A stretch of 64,000 bases of DNA from Nectonema munidae (taxonomy: Eukaryota; Nematomorpha; Nectonematoida; Nectonematidae), in the NCBI GenBank assembly GCA_030549495.1, contig JAUIRK010000731.1, positions 110,073 to 174,072 on the forward strand, in the 5' to 3' direction. This document shows, piece by piece, positions 45,251 to 57,975 of this stretch. The number at the start of each line of letters is the position of its first letter. The stretch's first letter is position 1. Made by a program: the position numbers and the translations under genes. The notes under the pieces are model-generated. The model was given only the letters and a program-made list of their open reading frames with translations. It made no database searches and was not told the origin of the DNA.

Positions 45251-45480
45251 CAGGGGCGCACATCCTCAAAATTATTGGGGGCGAAATTTTTTTGTTGCAA
45301 TTTTCAAAATTAGTGGTCTGGAAATACCACGGGAGACCAAATATTCAAGCAATCTTTTAAAATAGAGTGTATTCAGCGCATACCTAAAGTCCTAAATTTA
45401 TAAGACTACTTTATATTTTTTTACAAAATTTGTGAATTTAAATACTATATTTCAAGCGAAAATATTTTAATTAAATTTCC
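45251..45480. mobile_element. Terminal fragment of the CAGGGGCGCACATCC hAT family
   Basis: Inverted copy of the right end of the large element: terminus CAGGGGCGCACATCC, then GGTCTGGAAATACCACGGGA, and further in TTAGGACTTTA-type sequence (here in the other orientation) matching 35800-35930. There is no MITE at the TTTTAAAG site here (45356-45366), which confirms that the MITE in the large element is a later insertion. Confidence 0.8.
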
Positions 45481-46090
45481 ATATCGAATATGGTGCGCAG
45501 GAAAAATGCCCCCAATTAAAAAGTAGGAAAAAATGCCCAAATTTAAAATTAGGAAAAAATGCCACAACACAAAATTTTTTTTTTTAAAAGATATGTCAAA
45601 TAAAGATTTTTTGTAAAAAAAAAGTTAACTTTTCATCTAAAACATTTAAAATTTAATTAAAGTAACCTAAAAAACTCAGCATACGACAATTTTTTAAATA
45701 CAAAAAAAATTTATAAAACAGCAAATATTTTTGGACTTTGTGTGTATTAGAACTCTTTCTAAATATATTTTAACTGATTTTAAGAAGAAGAAGAAGAAGA
45801 AGAACATTTACCTTTATTATAGTCTAAAATTAGAAAATTAGACAAGGCTTTTTTGTCTATTCTGTCAGATATTTCCACATTTTATTTTAATGGATGTACA
45901 TAGGAAGTTTAGGAAAAGTTGTGTAAGATAGAGTATTAATCTACGTATTCAATGTACACGTGTACATAGGAAAACTTTCATTGTTAAGTATAAAAATTTA
46001 GTTTACATGGATGTACATAGGAAGTATAGCGAAATATCTATACACGGATGTACATAGGAAGTATAGAGAAAAATCTTATTAGTGCTGGGG
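45481..46090. repeat. Low-complexity and short tandem repeats
   Basis: Three copies of a unit of about 30 bp with AGGAAAAAATGCC (45505-45575), a (GAA)n microsatellite at about 45784-45804, and four copies of GGATGTACATAGGAAGT-like words (45890-46065). At 46086-46108 GGGGGGCGTAAAACGTCCCC forms a short perfect hairpin. Confidence 0.7.
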
Positions 46091-46449
46091 GGCGTAAAAC
46101 GTCCCCCCCTTTCACTAAAAAATTAATTGTATACTACTAATTACTATTAACATCCCTTCAAATTTGGTGACTTTTCCTAAAATCGCTAGCTGCATCTTTT
46201 GAAACCATTTTCATGGTAGTTGAATGACCCTTTATGTCCAAAACTGTCAATCAAAATCAAAAATTAAAATTTTTTCAGCAAAATTTTGACATTATCTGTA
46301 CTTAACCTTATAACTTAGGATCTATATTATATAATACTCTGAAAATTTATAATTATATACAGTTTAGAACGCATAACACTTTATATATTTAATTTTTTCA
46401 ATAATCATGGCTACTTTTTTAGAAAATGTCAATCAAAATTTTGATTGAT

Positions 46450-48100
46450 CAAAAATATATCTAATAAAATATGCCTTCACATTTTACATAAAATATATGT
46501 TTTTATACTAAATCGGCCATGCTGGTTTCATTTATGGACTAATTTTTTACGTTTAAGATCTGGAAATACCTAAGTGTTAATCAAATTTGCGGTTTACTTA
46601 TGAAAATTGTCTCCAAAAACATTCCTTCACATTTTACATAAAATATATGTGTATACTAAATCGGCCATGCTGGTTTCATTTCTGGACAAATTTTTTACGT
46701 TTAGGATCTGGAAATACCCAAGTGTTAATCAAATTTGCTGTTTATTTCTAAAAATTATCTCCAAAAACATTCATTCAAATTTTACAATGAAATATATGTG
46801 TTATACTAAATCGGCCATGCTGGTATCATTTCTGGACTAATTTAAATATATGTGTATACTAAATCGGCCATGCTGGTTTCATTTCTGGACTAATTTTTTA
46901 CGTTTAGGATCTGGAAATACCTAAGTGTTAATCAAATTTGCGGTTTACTTATGAAAATTGTCTCCAAAAACATTCCTTCACATTTTACATAAAATATATG
47001 TGTATACTAAATCGGCCATGCTGGTTTCATTTATGGACTAATTTTTTACGTTTAAGATCTGGAAATACCTAAGTGTTAATCAAATTTGCGGTTTACTTAT
47101 GAAAATTGTCTCCAAAAACATTCCTTCACATTTTACATAAAATATATGCGTTATACTAAATCGGCCATGCTGGTTTCATTTCTGGACTCATTTTTTACAT
47201 TTAGGATCTGAAAATACCTAAGTGTTAATCAAATTTGCGGTTTACTTCTAAAAATTATCTCCAAAAACATTCATTCAAATTTTACAATGAAATATATGTG
47301 TTATACTAAATCGGCCATGCTGGTTTCATTTCTGGACTAATTTTTTTACGTTTAGGATGTGAAAATACCTATAAGTGTCAATCAAATTTGCGGTTTACTT
47401 CTAAAAATTGTCTCCAAAAACATTCATTCAAATTTTACAATTAAATATATGTTTTTATACCAAATCAACCATGCTAGTTTCATTTATGGACTCAATTTTT
47501 GCAGTTTGATATAAGTATCAATTAAATTTGCGTTTAGTTCTAAAATTTGTTTTTATAGCAAATAGATCATGATGATTTCATTTCTGAACACAGTTTTCGC
47601 ATCTAGATGTTTTACTGCTAGTGTCAATCCAATTTGCGGTTTATGTCTGATAACTATATCCCAAAATATTCTCTCTAATTTTACATGAAATATATGATTT
47701 TATACCAATTCAACCATGATAATTTTTATTTCTGAAATCATTTTTTGCATTTAGAGGTTTTAAATGTCTGAAAGTGTCAATCAAATTTTCGATTTACGAC
47801 TAATATCTACAGAAATATTTTTGAAATTTAAATAAAATATCTGTTTATATGCCAAATGGAAGATGGTGGTTTAATTTTTGGACTCAGGTTTGGCATTTAA
47901 AATATCTGAAAGCTTGAATCAGAATAGCGGTTTACTTCTAGATACTGTCTTCAAAAATATTTTCAAAAAAATAAAATATCTGTTTTATACCAAATCGACT
48001 ATGCTTATTTTATTTCTGTACTGGATTTTGGATAATACGGTTAAAAAATATCTCGAAGTGCAAATTGAATTAGTAATGTATGCCTGAAAATCAGTTCTTT
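46450..48100. repeat. Satellite array, roughly 150-bp unit, about 12 copies
   Basis: Each unit has ACATAAAATATATG, CTAAATCGGCCATGCTGGTT, TTTTTTACGTTTA, GGAAATACCTAAGTG, AATCAAATTTGCGGTTTACT and TCTCCAAAAACATTC. The CATGCTGGT word recurs at about 46518, 46666, 46816, 46869, 47017, 47166, 47316 and 47469, then as decayed versions at about 47567, 47715, 47855 and 48000. Spacing is 148-153 bp except for two short units (53 and 98 bp). Units on the left are nearly identical; those on the right are progressively worn. Open frames within it are artefacts of the repeat. Confidence 0.92.
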
Positions 48101-48459
48101 AAAAAATTTCAAAAAATGGCTGCATATTAGGTATATAGTAAAAATATGGGTCCGGTTAAAAAGTGCCGCAACAAAATAAAAATGAGGTAATAATAGAACA
48201 AAATATGTTGAAAAAAACAAATAATTTTAAATTATTTATTCCAATTTAATAAAATACTTTTAAATTAAAGAAAACCTAACTAAAAAATTTGAAATGCTAA
48301 AATAATTTTTGGTATAATAAATATTTAAATTATTAATTCTATTGTTTTTATATTTGAAGTTTAGTAAATCCAATGTGTTTAAAATTGTGAATATGAAATA
48401 AATGTAACAATAAAATTCTTATTCTTGTTTTCATTCATAAATGTGTGTACTGCGGAAGG
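48101..48459. other. AT-rich spacer
   Basis: No recognised feature between the satellite array and the duplicated segment. Confidence 0.4.
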
Positions 48460-50533
48460 CTTATGTGATATAGTGAATTTAAATTTATAGTGATTTTGAA
48501 AAAATTTAGTTCCATCAATACACCAAACATTTTGCAAAAATGAAAATTTGTTTATGTTTTTAAATGAGAGAAAAAATCGTTAAAATTTTATATCAATGAA
48601 TATTGTCAGACTCGCGTTAAAAAAATTTTCAACAAAGATGACTTTTAATCTTTATCAGTACGTTTGTTACATTTTGTAACATTTGAAAACTTTAATTTTT
48701 TCAAGTCAAGAAATTTTTTTTCAATAGCTATTTGGGAATTAATATTTTGACTAGCTATTCAGTTTAAAAGCAAAAATATTCTATTTGTTTAATATTTGAG
48801 CAGAGATATTTTTTATAAAGTTCGATTGTTAAATTTAGTAAGTTACACTGTACATAATTAATTAAATAATTTTTGTTAGAAAATTTGTTGATTATTATAA
48901 TAAAAATATATTATCGAAACAAAATCAGTTGTTAAAAATTTGCTGCTTATAAAAACTTGAAAATATCAAATAAAGTGCCGATAAACTATCTCATTTTTTA
49001 TGCCTCCTATTATTTTGAAATTATTCTGAGAACAGACAGTTTCATTTTATATAGTGAAAATTGCTTTATTAGTTTATTTTGTCTCCTTTCTCTCTTATGT
49101 TAATTATGTAGCAAATTTTTCAATTTTTAGTAAAAGGTAAGGTAAAGGTACCGTGAGTGTGTTTTCATTGACAAGGCACTGATGTACCGCTTATGTCAAA
49201 CTATGAACAAATTGGTATCGATGAGAAATCGAACCCAGAGGCTTCCGTGCCGAGTCCATCTTCTCAACCAACCTGCCATGCCACCCATAGGGTATGCTAT
49301 ATAGTGGATACGTTAAATTAGTTTTCAAAAAACTTAAGTTATGCTGTAAAAATTTTTTGTTTTTGTTGAAGCTCTATAACTTTTTCTGGTAGGTTTTTTT
49401 CTTTAAAAGTTATTATAAATTGCAAATCATTGCCAAAGGTTAAAAGTGGTTATTTTAAAAAACAATTATTTTAAAAACAAGTTAACCAATCGCGGTTTGC
49501 CCCTGTTGTGAATCATACATGCTTTCCATACATTTTCAAACAGTCTTTTTTATTCCACCTTACCATGTTTTTATCAATCCCTTGACATTTTAAAACAGTT
49601 CTTGAAAAGATTTTTAATTCTTCCTTAAATTTGATATAAAAAAAGAGATCTTTTTGTATTGGAAGGTTTTTTTGCCAAAGCCAAATACCATTAAAATTTT
49701 TTAGCATATAGTAAGTCCTATTTTTGTAATTTGTGATATAGCAAATAATTATGGGCTATCTTTAAATTTCTCATATTGTGGGGGAGTACGTCAAGAATGA
49801 TATGTTTAATTAAGATATTAAAAGACATCACATTAAATTTTTTTAGCTCATTTAATTATTTTTTAAGACCATGACATCAACGGTTTCTTTTAAAGATGTC
49901 AAAAAACAATTAATTTGTTTGAATTTTTTTGAAATTAAGTAAAATGTACAAATATAAAATAAAATCTTAGATGGCCTAAAATCAAAATAAGTAAAATAAA
50001 TTTAAAAAATATAAGCCAAAAATTTTATGAAATTTGAAGAAAAAGAATCAAGCAAAAAAGTAAAATTAAAAAAAGTTGTGATCAAAATTAACAGTAGCTG
50101 CCAATAAGCTATTTATGTATTAGATGCTTTTGTGAATTAACTTTGCATATAAACTAGCATTTTCATACTGATTTTATTGGCTTTACTTATTTTTTACAAA
50201 ATACATCGTAGATATGCCAGAACATCAATCAAAGTTCATTTTAGTTTGTAAGAATGAAGACTAGATTTTCAAATATAAAGTTTGTTAAATAAGTTGAAAT
50301 AGTTCAAAAAGGAACAAAGAATTTTTATTATCAAAAACGATATATTTCGGAATGATGACGTACTTTATCAAGTACTAATATAAAGGTAATGTGGAAAGAT
50401 TAATCCAAACGCACAAGGAACAAGAGATATTTTGGGGATGAGGTGCATAGTATTTTTGTATTTTCGAAGTCGAAAGAATGTCTGGGATAGGTTATTAGGG
50501 GTTGAAGCAGCATATTGTTATGGAGGTTCAGTT
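48460..50533. repeat. 2.1-kb direct duplication, copy 1
   Basis: Almost identical, in the same orientation, to 61906-63999. Differences seen are an indel of about 19 bp (48932 against 62383), single-base changes and A/T-run length changes. It includes repeat R, a SINE (49137-49310) and the 3' part of a Penelope-like element (from about 50370). A 64-codon minus-strand frame (49513-49707) is identical in both copies, but this only reflects the duplication. Confidence 0.93.
49137..49310 (-). repeat. tRNA-derived SINE
   Basis: Minus strand: box-A-like TGGCATGGCAGGTTGG, then, about 40 bases on, box-B-like GGTTCGATTTC, the spacing of an internal pol III promoter. The body continues with CATAGTTTGACATAAGCGG and ends in GGTACCTTTACCTTACCTTT. 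Related copies lie at 35182, 45137 and 62583. Confidence 0.8.
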
Positions 50534-51290
50534 CAGCGTTCTGTTTATGCCTTGAGACGAGGTATTGTTGTTCTTTGATACGAATTTGCAGCAGTCTGTC
50601 GGTCTTGCCTATGTATGTAGTAGTGCAACCAATGCAGTTTATTTTGTATACACAGTTACTGGTTTTCAGACGATCATAATTCTCACGAAAAGTGTTTGAA
50701 GTTGGTGTAAGGGATTGTTAGGCTTGGGAATCAAAGTGACGTTGTGAGTACATAGTGCGGTTTAAGTTTGTTGAAATAAAAAGTGTCGAAGTTGTGGATT
50801 ATGAAAGTTTTTTTGTGGGTTGAATACGAAAATTGTAAACTCTCTAAAATATTTTCCGATCAAAATTTTATCTTTATTTTTTGGGACGAACGTAGTGAGA
50901 TTTTAATTACATATTTGGGATAGTTATTTGACTCTAAAATAGATTTGACATTGTTCACTTCCATTTCTAGTGTCTCGGAATTAGATGAAAGATAAAATGA
51001 GCGGTTAAAAGGCGTTTCAGATCATTTTTGTGCAAAGGGGTGTTTGGATAAGAAGTCTAAGTATCGTTATGTGTGAATAGGTTCGTGACAGCGCAATCTA
51101 AAAAGGGTATGGTCATGTTTTTTTTTATTCAACCCTGAATTTTAAACATTCATGGAAATTATTGAGGGTTGAGTGGAACAGGTTAATATGGTTTTTGTTC
51201 ATAATGCAAAAAATCTCATCTACATAGCGGGCATAAAATTTTAAGAAGTAGTTGGAGACTAGAGAGTCTTCAAAGGATTCCAAAACAAGG
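50370..51290 (-). pseudogene. Penelope-like retroelement fragment (PLE-1)
   Basis: Minus strand: reverse transcriptase tail with FYARYVDEIFC (about 51215-51245; the family's YVDD block) and NNFHECLKF, later CVYKINCIGCTTTYIGKTDR (50590-50660), which is the GIY-YIG endonuclease core with its CxxC pair, then RHSFDFENTKIL. Penelope-like elements encode RT plus GIY-YIG and are not LTR elements. 5'-truncated, with several breaks, so inactive. Its 3' part belongs to the 2.1-kb duplication. Confidence 0.8.
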
Positions 51291-52490
51291 AAATATACTG
51301 GAAGAAACTACCGAACATACATCAATCAAGATGGAATTCGCGTGCAATAAAATGTAAAAATAATAATAGTATTTTTAAATTACACATAAAAGCTCCTCGT
51401 TTGCAAGTGGTTTCATCAAAAAATAATTTTTGTAATTACCCTAGTGAGTACCCACAGCAAAACTGCTCCCTGAAGCAAATATCTCCACATACCAAGCACC
51501 TTTTTATGACGGAAAAGGATTGTGAAAATTGAATGTTACCCTGGTAAATTAGTTATCTATTCATCATATTTTGAATGCATTGACTGTTGAATTTATAATA
51601 AATCTGTCATCTTTTATTTTCAGTGTATAATTTCAACCATTTTTGCCGTCCAGATGTTGGCAACTATGATTTGCTAATATAGTTGATAGATATAAAAAAA
51701 CTGTTATCAATAGTTTAGTGTTAAAAAATTGAATGGTGGCTAAACCTGTGTGGAATTGCCTTATGGTAATCATCATAGGATTGCAGATAAGAGGGGCGTT
51801 TCCAGTATTAGCTATAAGAACAAATTAAAGGAAGTAAAATATTAAGGTATGAAAAAGAAAAAACGGATTTAAAAATTCTTTATTAATAATTAAGTATTTA
51901 TTCACAAAAATAAGTCGTAGCGAATAATTAATAAAGTACAAAAATTTTTTTATAAATTTTAAACAAACAATTATTCAATATTTGATAAAAATATACTCTT
52001 TAAGGTATTCATAGAATTCTCAGACATTTGAATTTAACTTTGTTTTTAATAACTTTTTTGCTTCCTTTGATTTGCTGGGGATATTAAAAGTGGTTTTCGC
52101 TAGATCTACACTTTTTATATAAAGATTTTAATTCGTAGAGTGATATAAAAACTCCATGGCATTGCAAATTTGTCGAAAGTAAAAAGATTCCCATATCCTT
52201 CGCGTAAAATAAACAGCATATCTTTTAAATCTTTTCAATATTAGAGCCTATTCTTTTTCTTTAAAATACCAAATCTGGCTATAGGAGAAAAAAATTTAAA
52301 TCCGCCATTACTGAAAATTGCATTAAAAGAAAATCAAATTACAAAAAAATTCAAATTATATTAAATTTAATAATTAAAAATCTTCTTTTTAATTTCAAAA
52401 ATATATTTTTTAATTTAAAAAGTTGTTTTAATAAATAATCAATATATATATTCACAGTTTTAAGTATTGTTTCTTTATTTATTGTAGCGC
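51291..52490. other. No recognisable gene
   Basis: AT-rich sequence between the Penelope-like fragment and the LINE. Confidence 0.45.
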
Positions 52491-52822
52491 ATTATTATTA
52501 TTGTAACCGGGTAACATTCCATTAAATATTACTACGCCACGAGTGTATAACTTATTTCAACTCCATTAGAGATTACTACGCCATTCAAAATTTTTAAAAA
52601 TCAAATGAAGCATTGTATATATATATAACTATTATTTTATATTTTAAAAAATAAATTTCTATTTTTATAATTTTATTTTATATATATTTTTTTGGGTTTT
52701 TGATCCCCCAGTAAGTTTAATGGCGTCATAATTCATTTGACTTTCTTTTATCCTTTTTCTGAAATTATAAACCAAATTGTGTTGAATACTTACTAAATTT
52801 TTGTGATACTTTGTGTAGCTTA
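52491..52822 (+). other. Probable 5' UTR of the LINE
   Basis: Contains two copies of a word around ATTACTACGCCA (52525-52590) and TAATGGCGTCATA (52718-52730), whose exact reverse complement recurs in the 3' UTR (57613-57625). The start of the element is not marked by an obvious target duplication. Confidence 0.45.
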
Positions 52823-53865
52823 ATGGACGAGTCAGCCCTACCGGTTTCCAAACGTGGCTATTTTGACAAAGATATTGTTAATGATTGTAGTTTAGTTTCA
52901 GGTCTAAGCAGCCTAGAAAATAAATATTGTAATCTCTCCAATTTAAAAGATGAGTCGATAACACTAATTAAAAATATTTTCTCTGACGTTAAAAATTTGT
53001 TGTTAAATAATATGTACGAAGACCTTCTTTTTCTGAAATCTAAGATGGAAAATGAAAATTCAAAATTTTTATATAGCGATGCTGTGAAGAACTTTAATGT
53101 TAATAAGGATGTTCATGTTTCCCCTAATAACTTTATTAAGGTGAAAACAAATAAGATAAATTTACAAAAAGATGAAGTTGTAGAATTGAAAAAAGAAATT
53201 ATCAACTCAATCAACCCTAAGGTAAACAAACTCCAATTAAGAAACATAAATGTTAAAAAAATGGTTTTGCCTTTATAAATTTAGAAAATAAAAAAGATCT
53301 CAAGACTACAAAAAACTTACTTAAAAATTCATACGATATAGTAGAACCGGAAGATTACAAACCTTGCTTTGTTATTAAAACAATCCCAAAAAATCTTAGT
53401 GAAACAGAGTTGATAAGTTCCATAGAAAATTGTAACTATTACATTACTAAATACGGCGGGTTTGATTTCATTAAAACTATTAACACAAAAAATAAATTTT
53501 TCAATATGGCCATAATTAAAGCTAAAACACCCGAGGTGGCTAATTTCCTTTCAAAATCTCAAACTATTTTTTGCGGATATACGGCATTACCGATTAAACT
53601 TTTGGTTAGAAAAGTAAAATTATGTAATAACTGCGGAAAATTCGGCCACTCTAATGAAAGATGTTTTGCACAAAATCCTAAGTGTTTAAATTGTTCCAAA
53701 ATAGGTCACTCTTCTAAGGATTGCTCCTTTCCTTCAGCCACCTGTCTAAATTGTAATGGTGCCCTTGCATATAATGATACTAATTGCCCTATATATTTAA
53801 AAAAATGTGAGCATCTAAAAATTAACTCTATGAACATGCTAGAATCCTATATCAACTCCAAATAA
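52823..53865 (+). pseudogene. LINE ORF1, zinc-knuckle nucleic-acid-binding protein
   Basis: The likely start is MDESALPVSKRGYFDKD at 52823; the frame is open slightly further upstream without an ATG. A coiled-coil-like middle (KDEVVELKKEIINSI) is followed by a one-base frame change in an A run at 53255-53261, after which the frame continues through NLENKKDL and CFVIKTIPKNL to a C-terminal trio of knuckles: CNNCGKFGHSNERC and CLNCSKIGHSSKDC (both CX2CX4HX4C), plus an imperfect third starting CLNC. Such ORF1 proteins of I-group LINEs bind element RNA. The stop TAA overlaps the ORF2 start as TAATG. One lesion only, so it is young or is a homopolymer sequencing error. Confidence 0.88.
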
Positions 53866-56800
53866 TGCTATTTAATATCATTCACATTAATATAGGAAAA
53901 TCATTTTATGCTTTTAATAATCTTCTAATGCTAACAGAAAAAAATCTATATCACATTATTCTAATAAATGAGCCATACCTTAATAACAGCAAATTACCTT
54001 CATTACTATTACCAAATTATCGGGCTATATACAGCCCTTCAGTTCATTATTCCTTAATCCTACATCAAAAAAATCTAAATATTTGTTTAATTAATGAGCT
54101 GTCAAACGACTTCATTACAACAACAAAATGCATGACTAACAATAATGAATTTTATTGTATATCTGTTTATTTTCCTCCATATTCTCTTGATCAAATAATG
54201 TATTTTTTTGAGTCTGTTTTACCGAGCCTAAAGAACAAAAAACTTTTAATAATAGGAGACACAAATTCTAGACATCTACTATGGGACTATAAAACAAATT
54301 CAAGAGGAAACTTATTATATAAAAATATTATGAGGCACAATTTATTACTTATTGATTCAAATAAAAACCCAACCTTTTCTAGACTAAGAACGGATGGAAA
54401 ATTTCAATCACATATAGACCTTTCGATATGTAATGAAAAAATTAAGGATCTAATTTCTTCTTGGAAAATTTTAGATGAAGCTTCCCTATCCGATCATTTC
54501 TTCATACTGGTCACCTTAAATCTCACTAATAAAATAGGCACACCTGAATTTTACAAAAAATCTTTGAACTTTAATTTGTTTTCCCGTATTTTGAATGATA
54601 ACATAGAGAAAAATTACAAAATCTTGAAAAACACCCCTTCTAATTCTCCTTCAATAGAAACGTATGCAAATACCCTAGTACATTGTCTGATAGAAGCTTC
54701 TGAGAATGCTACATTTAGTATTAAATGCAAACATAACTTTTGGTCTCTTTCCCTACAAAACTATAGGAAAAAAGTAAGGTACGCACTCAAAAAGTTTCAA
54801 AGATCACGTACAAATGAGGACTTAATGATTTACAAGAAAACTAAAAGTTTTTATCGGAAAAAAATCTCCTACTATAAGAAAATGAAATGGGAAGAGTTTT
54901 TGAGTTTTGATATAAACACTATATGGAAAAAAATAAATTGTTTTATAAAAGATCGTCACAATAACAATAATAATAGAAATAATTTATTCCCAGTTTTATT
55001 AAACGGGAAACAATTAACTCCTACAGAGAATCCTTTAGAAATTATTGATTACTTTTTCCCATCAATTTTTAATTGTGATATTCCACCCTTCATATTTCCA
55101 GAGTACCCTTCTCCCACACAAATTACTGAAAACGAAATCTTATATTGTTTCAAAAAAATCAATTTAAAGTCATCGCCCGGTTATGATAGAATAAGCTACA
55201 AAACATTAAAAATTGCCCTTCCTTATATTTCTTCATATTTGTTGTGCTTGTTTAATGCTGTCATCACATTCGGATACTTTCCCAATATTTTCAAACGTGG
55301 TGAAATCATTTTTTTACCCAAAGACAAAAATATCTTTCAAACCATTGATAATCTGCGTCCTATAACTTTACTTCCCTGTATAGGAAAACTATGTGAAAAA
55401 ATTGTTAGAATACGCTTACTAGAGCATATTGATAAGTCCAAATGCATTGATGATAATCAGTTTGCTTACGTCTACAGTAGATGTGCGGAAATTGCGATTG
55501 ATAGACTTACGTCCCATATTTACCATTGTTTTAAAAATAAAATTTACATGACATGTTTATTTATAGATTTTGCGGGTGCTTTTAATTCTGCCTGCCATCA
55601 GTGCATAATTCGGAATATGTTTGCAATGTCATTCCCACTCTATCTAATAAAGTTTGTACACTCATATCTGTATGATAGATCTGTTTTCATACGTCATAAT
55701 CCGTATAAGACTAGAACTCTAAAATGTTCCACTCCTCAAGGCGGGTCCATATCTGATATTTTGTTTATAATACTGATAAATCCCTTACTCAAGTTCTTAA
55801 GTAAGTCAAACTTATTTTATCAGAGCTACTCTGACGATTTACTTATAGGTGTAATAGGTAATAATCCTACTGAGAATTTATTAAAACTCGACAAAATTCT
55901 GTCTGACGTAAAACACTTAGCTGCTATGCTTAATCTCAAAATTAATTATAGTAAATGCTCTTTAGTCAATTTTGGAAAAGGCCAGCACAAGTGTCCAATC
56001 CTGAATTTTGAATCTGTCAACCTTCATCCTTTGACAAACGTAAAATATTTAGGAGTTATCTTCGATAACAAACTCAACTGGAAATTGAATTATGATAGTA
56101 AACATACTAAATGCTTCAAATTGTTCTCAAAAGTTAGATGGATCAATAATTTCCAATGGCCTAAACACTTTGTTTTCTTTAAAACTATCCTTCTCAACGT
56201 AGTTCTTCCATCATTTCTGTATGGAATTGTTTCTTGGGGACATATATTCAAAAAAAAAAAACTTACCAATACAGTTTTAGTGTTATGTACTATTCTATTC
56301 TAAGATATGCTTTGAAATGCCCTATTTCCACTCCTAAGCAGTTAATTTCTTTATTATCGTCATTTTCTCTTTCCCTTAATTTTATTGAAAGGTCTTTTAT
56401 TACAAAAAATTATGTTTTATATCAAAGAACAGGATTTACTATTCATATGGACTCCCAACTAACATAAAAAGTTTCTATTCTAACGTTGATCATTTTAAAA
56501 TGTTATACTTTAAGTTTTTTGCTTCCCATTTTAATGATGAAATTGATATAGTCTCTACTAGTAAAATATATGACCCTATACTAATAAATCTTGAGATTAA
56601 TACATGTATATGTTCAACCAAATTACAAGCCAAAAAATATTGTCAAAAAATCCTAAGTTTTTCTAATGCTATATTTTATTTCTCTGATGGGTCATATGAT
56701 CATATTTCAACTGCTGGTGCCTCGGCCTTCGCCATGTTTTACCCACATAAACAAAACCCAGATTTTCATAACTCTTTTAGTATAGGTCTCATGTCTTCAT

Positions 56801-57555
56801 CCTTTTTAGCTGAAGGAGCCGCTCTTTTAGCTGCATTGAGACATCTAGAATGTCAAATAGATCAACTCTCGAAATTCTCTCTTGTTTATTTTTTGTCAGA
56901 CTCATTATCTCTTCTTAAAGCTTTACAAAACAAGTCATCCTCAGAATATATAGCTGATATAATAAAATTATACTCTAAGCTGCATAGTCTATTTAAAATT
57001 CGTTTTGTTTGGTGTCCAGGACACGAAGGAATTAAAGGAAATGAAATCTGTGATAAATTAGCAAAGGAAACTCTTCCTCTCTTGGTAAAAACTAATTATC
57101 TACCTCTTTCCTCATTGAAACAGTTCTCCAAGAAAAAGAGCCAAGATTTTTGGTCAATTGATTGGTTAAGCAGTAAGTTTTTTCTTAAATTCCCAATTTT
57201 GAGCCTCACTACTTTTAAAAATACGTTGAAAAAACAAAAGTTGTTAACATTTCCGCCTAATATAACAAGATGGCTTTCAGGCAACTGTAATTGTAAGAAC
57301 TTTCTGTATAAGATTAAAAAAACACGTGATAAATTGTGCCGCTTTGGATGTAATTTTGATGAAACCTCTAATCACTTGTTATTTTCTTGCCCCAGAACTA
57401 GTGAATACTTAGGTATATTTTTTAATAAAAATATAACAAAATTCGGCTTTTCGATTTTCTCCATTAAAGAAATTTTAATTTACCCTTTTATATCTTATAA
57501 TCTGTCAAACTTGATTGAATCAATTGATAAAATTCTAAGGCTGACTCCTCCTTAA
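53865..57555 (+). pseudogene. LINE ORF2: endonuclease, reverse transcriptase and RNase H
   Basis: About 1,230 codons with two frame changes. Apurinic-type endonuclease (residues 1-220): INEPYL, LLIIGDTNSRHLLWDY, SHIDLSICNE, SLSDH, all catalytic positions present. Reverse transcriptase (about 400-680): SSPGYDRIS, DNLRPITLLPCIGKLCEKIV, FIDFAGAFNSA (first Asp), TPQGGSISD, YSDDLLIG (catalytic pair). Frame change in a 12-A run at 56250-56261; another near 56425-56435. RNase H (56680-57070): YFSDGSY, FLAEGAALLAAL, FLSDSLSLL and WCPGHEGIKGNEICDKLAKE supply the D-E-D-D residues. A C-terminal CRFGC...HLLFSC knuckle follows. Endonuclease, RT and RNase H together with a knuckle-bearing ORF1 place it in the I group (I/LOA-like). 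Confidence 0.92.
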
Positions 57556-57742
57556 ACCTATGCTCTAGTACACAAATGACTAAGATAACCATTTCCCAAA
57601 ACATAAATTCGCTATGACGCCATTAACTTCCGTATTAACCTGTCTATACTTTATACTTTCCTCAAGCTTTTGCCAGCTATCGGACATTCCAGTCTATTAG
57701 CTGTGTCAACCAAGAAATGAAATGAAATGAAATGAAATGAAT
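57556..57742 (+). other. LINE 3' UTR with tandem GAAAT tail
   Basis: Short UTR carrying TATGACGCCATTA (57613-57625), ending in about five copies of a GAAAT pentamer (57713-57740) rather than poly(A). Short tandem tails are typical of I-group LINEs and mark the element's 3' end. Confidence 0.8.
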
Positions 57743-57854
57743 ATAATTTTATTTATTATTCTCATTCAATTTAAATTTTTTCTAAAAATTTTCGTCTGTT
57801 TTATATTTTACAATATCTAACTACGTACAAGACTTTATCTAAGACTATCACTTT

Positions 57855-57975
57855 TGGCGCTTCATACCAAAGATCCGACGTTTAATATCCAAAAGATATA
57901 AAAGATATGGTGTTGGTACTTCATAACAAAGATCCGATGTGTAATATTCAAAAGATATGGTGTTGGCAATCTTAA
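57855..57975. repeat. Two-copy tandem repeat of about 60 bp
   Basis: Word CTTCATACCAAAGATCCGAC and TATCCAAAAGATAT recurs about 60 bp on as CTTCATAACAAAGATCCGAT and TATTCAAAAGATAT, each followed by GGTGTTGG. Confidence 0.75.

Noticed and set aside
46607-48087. Open frames within the 150-bp array (46607-46840, 47878-48087)
   Set aside because: They simply translate repeat units and carry no domain.
49137-49310. Functional tRNA gene
   Set aside because: Box A and box B are present, but no cloverleaf can be drawn and the sequence continues into a SINE body found in several copies.
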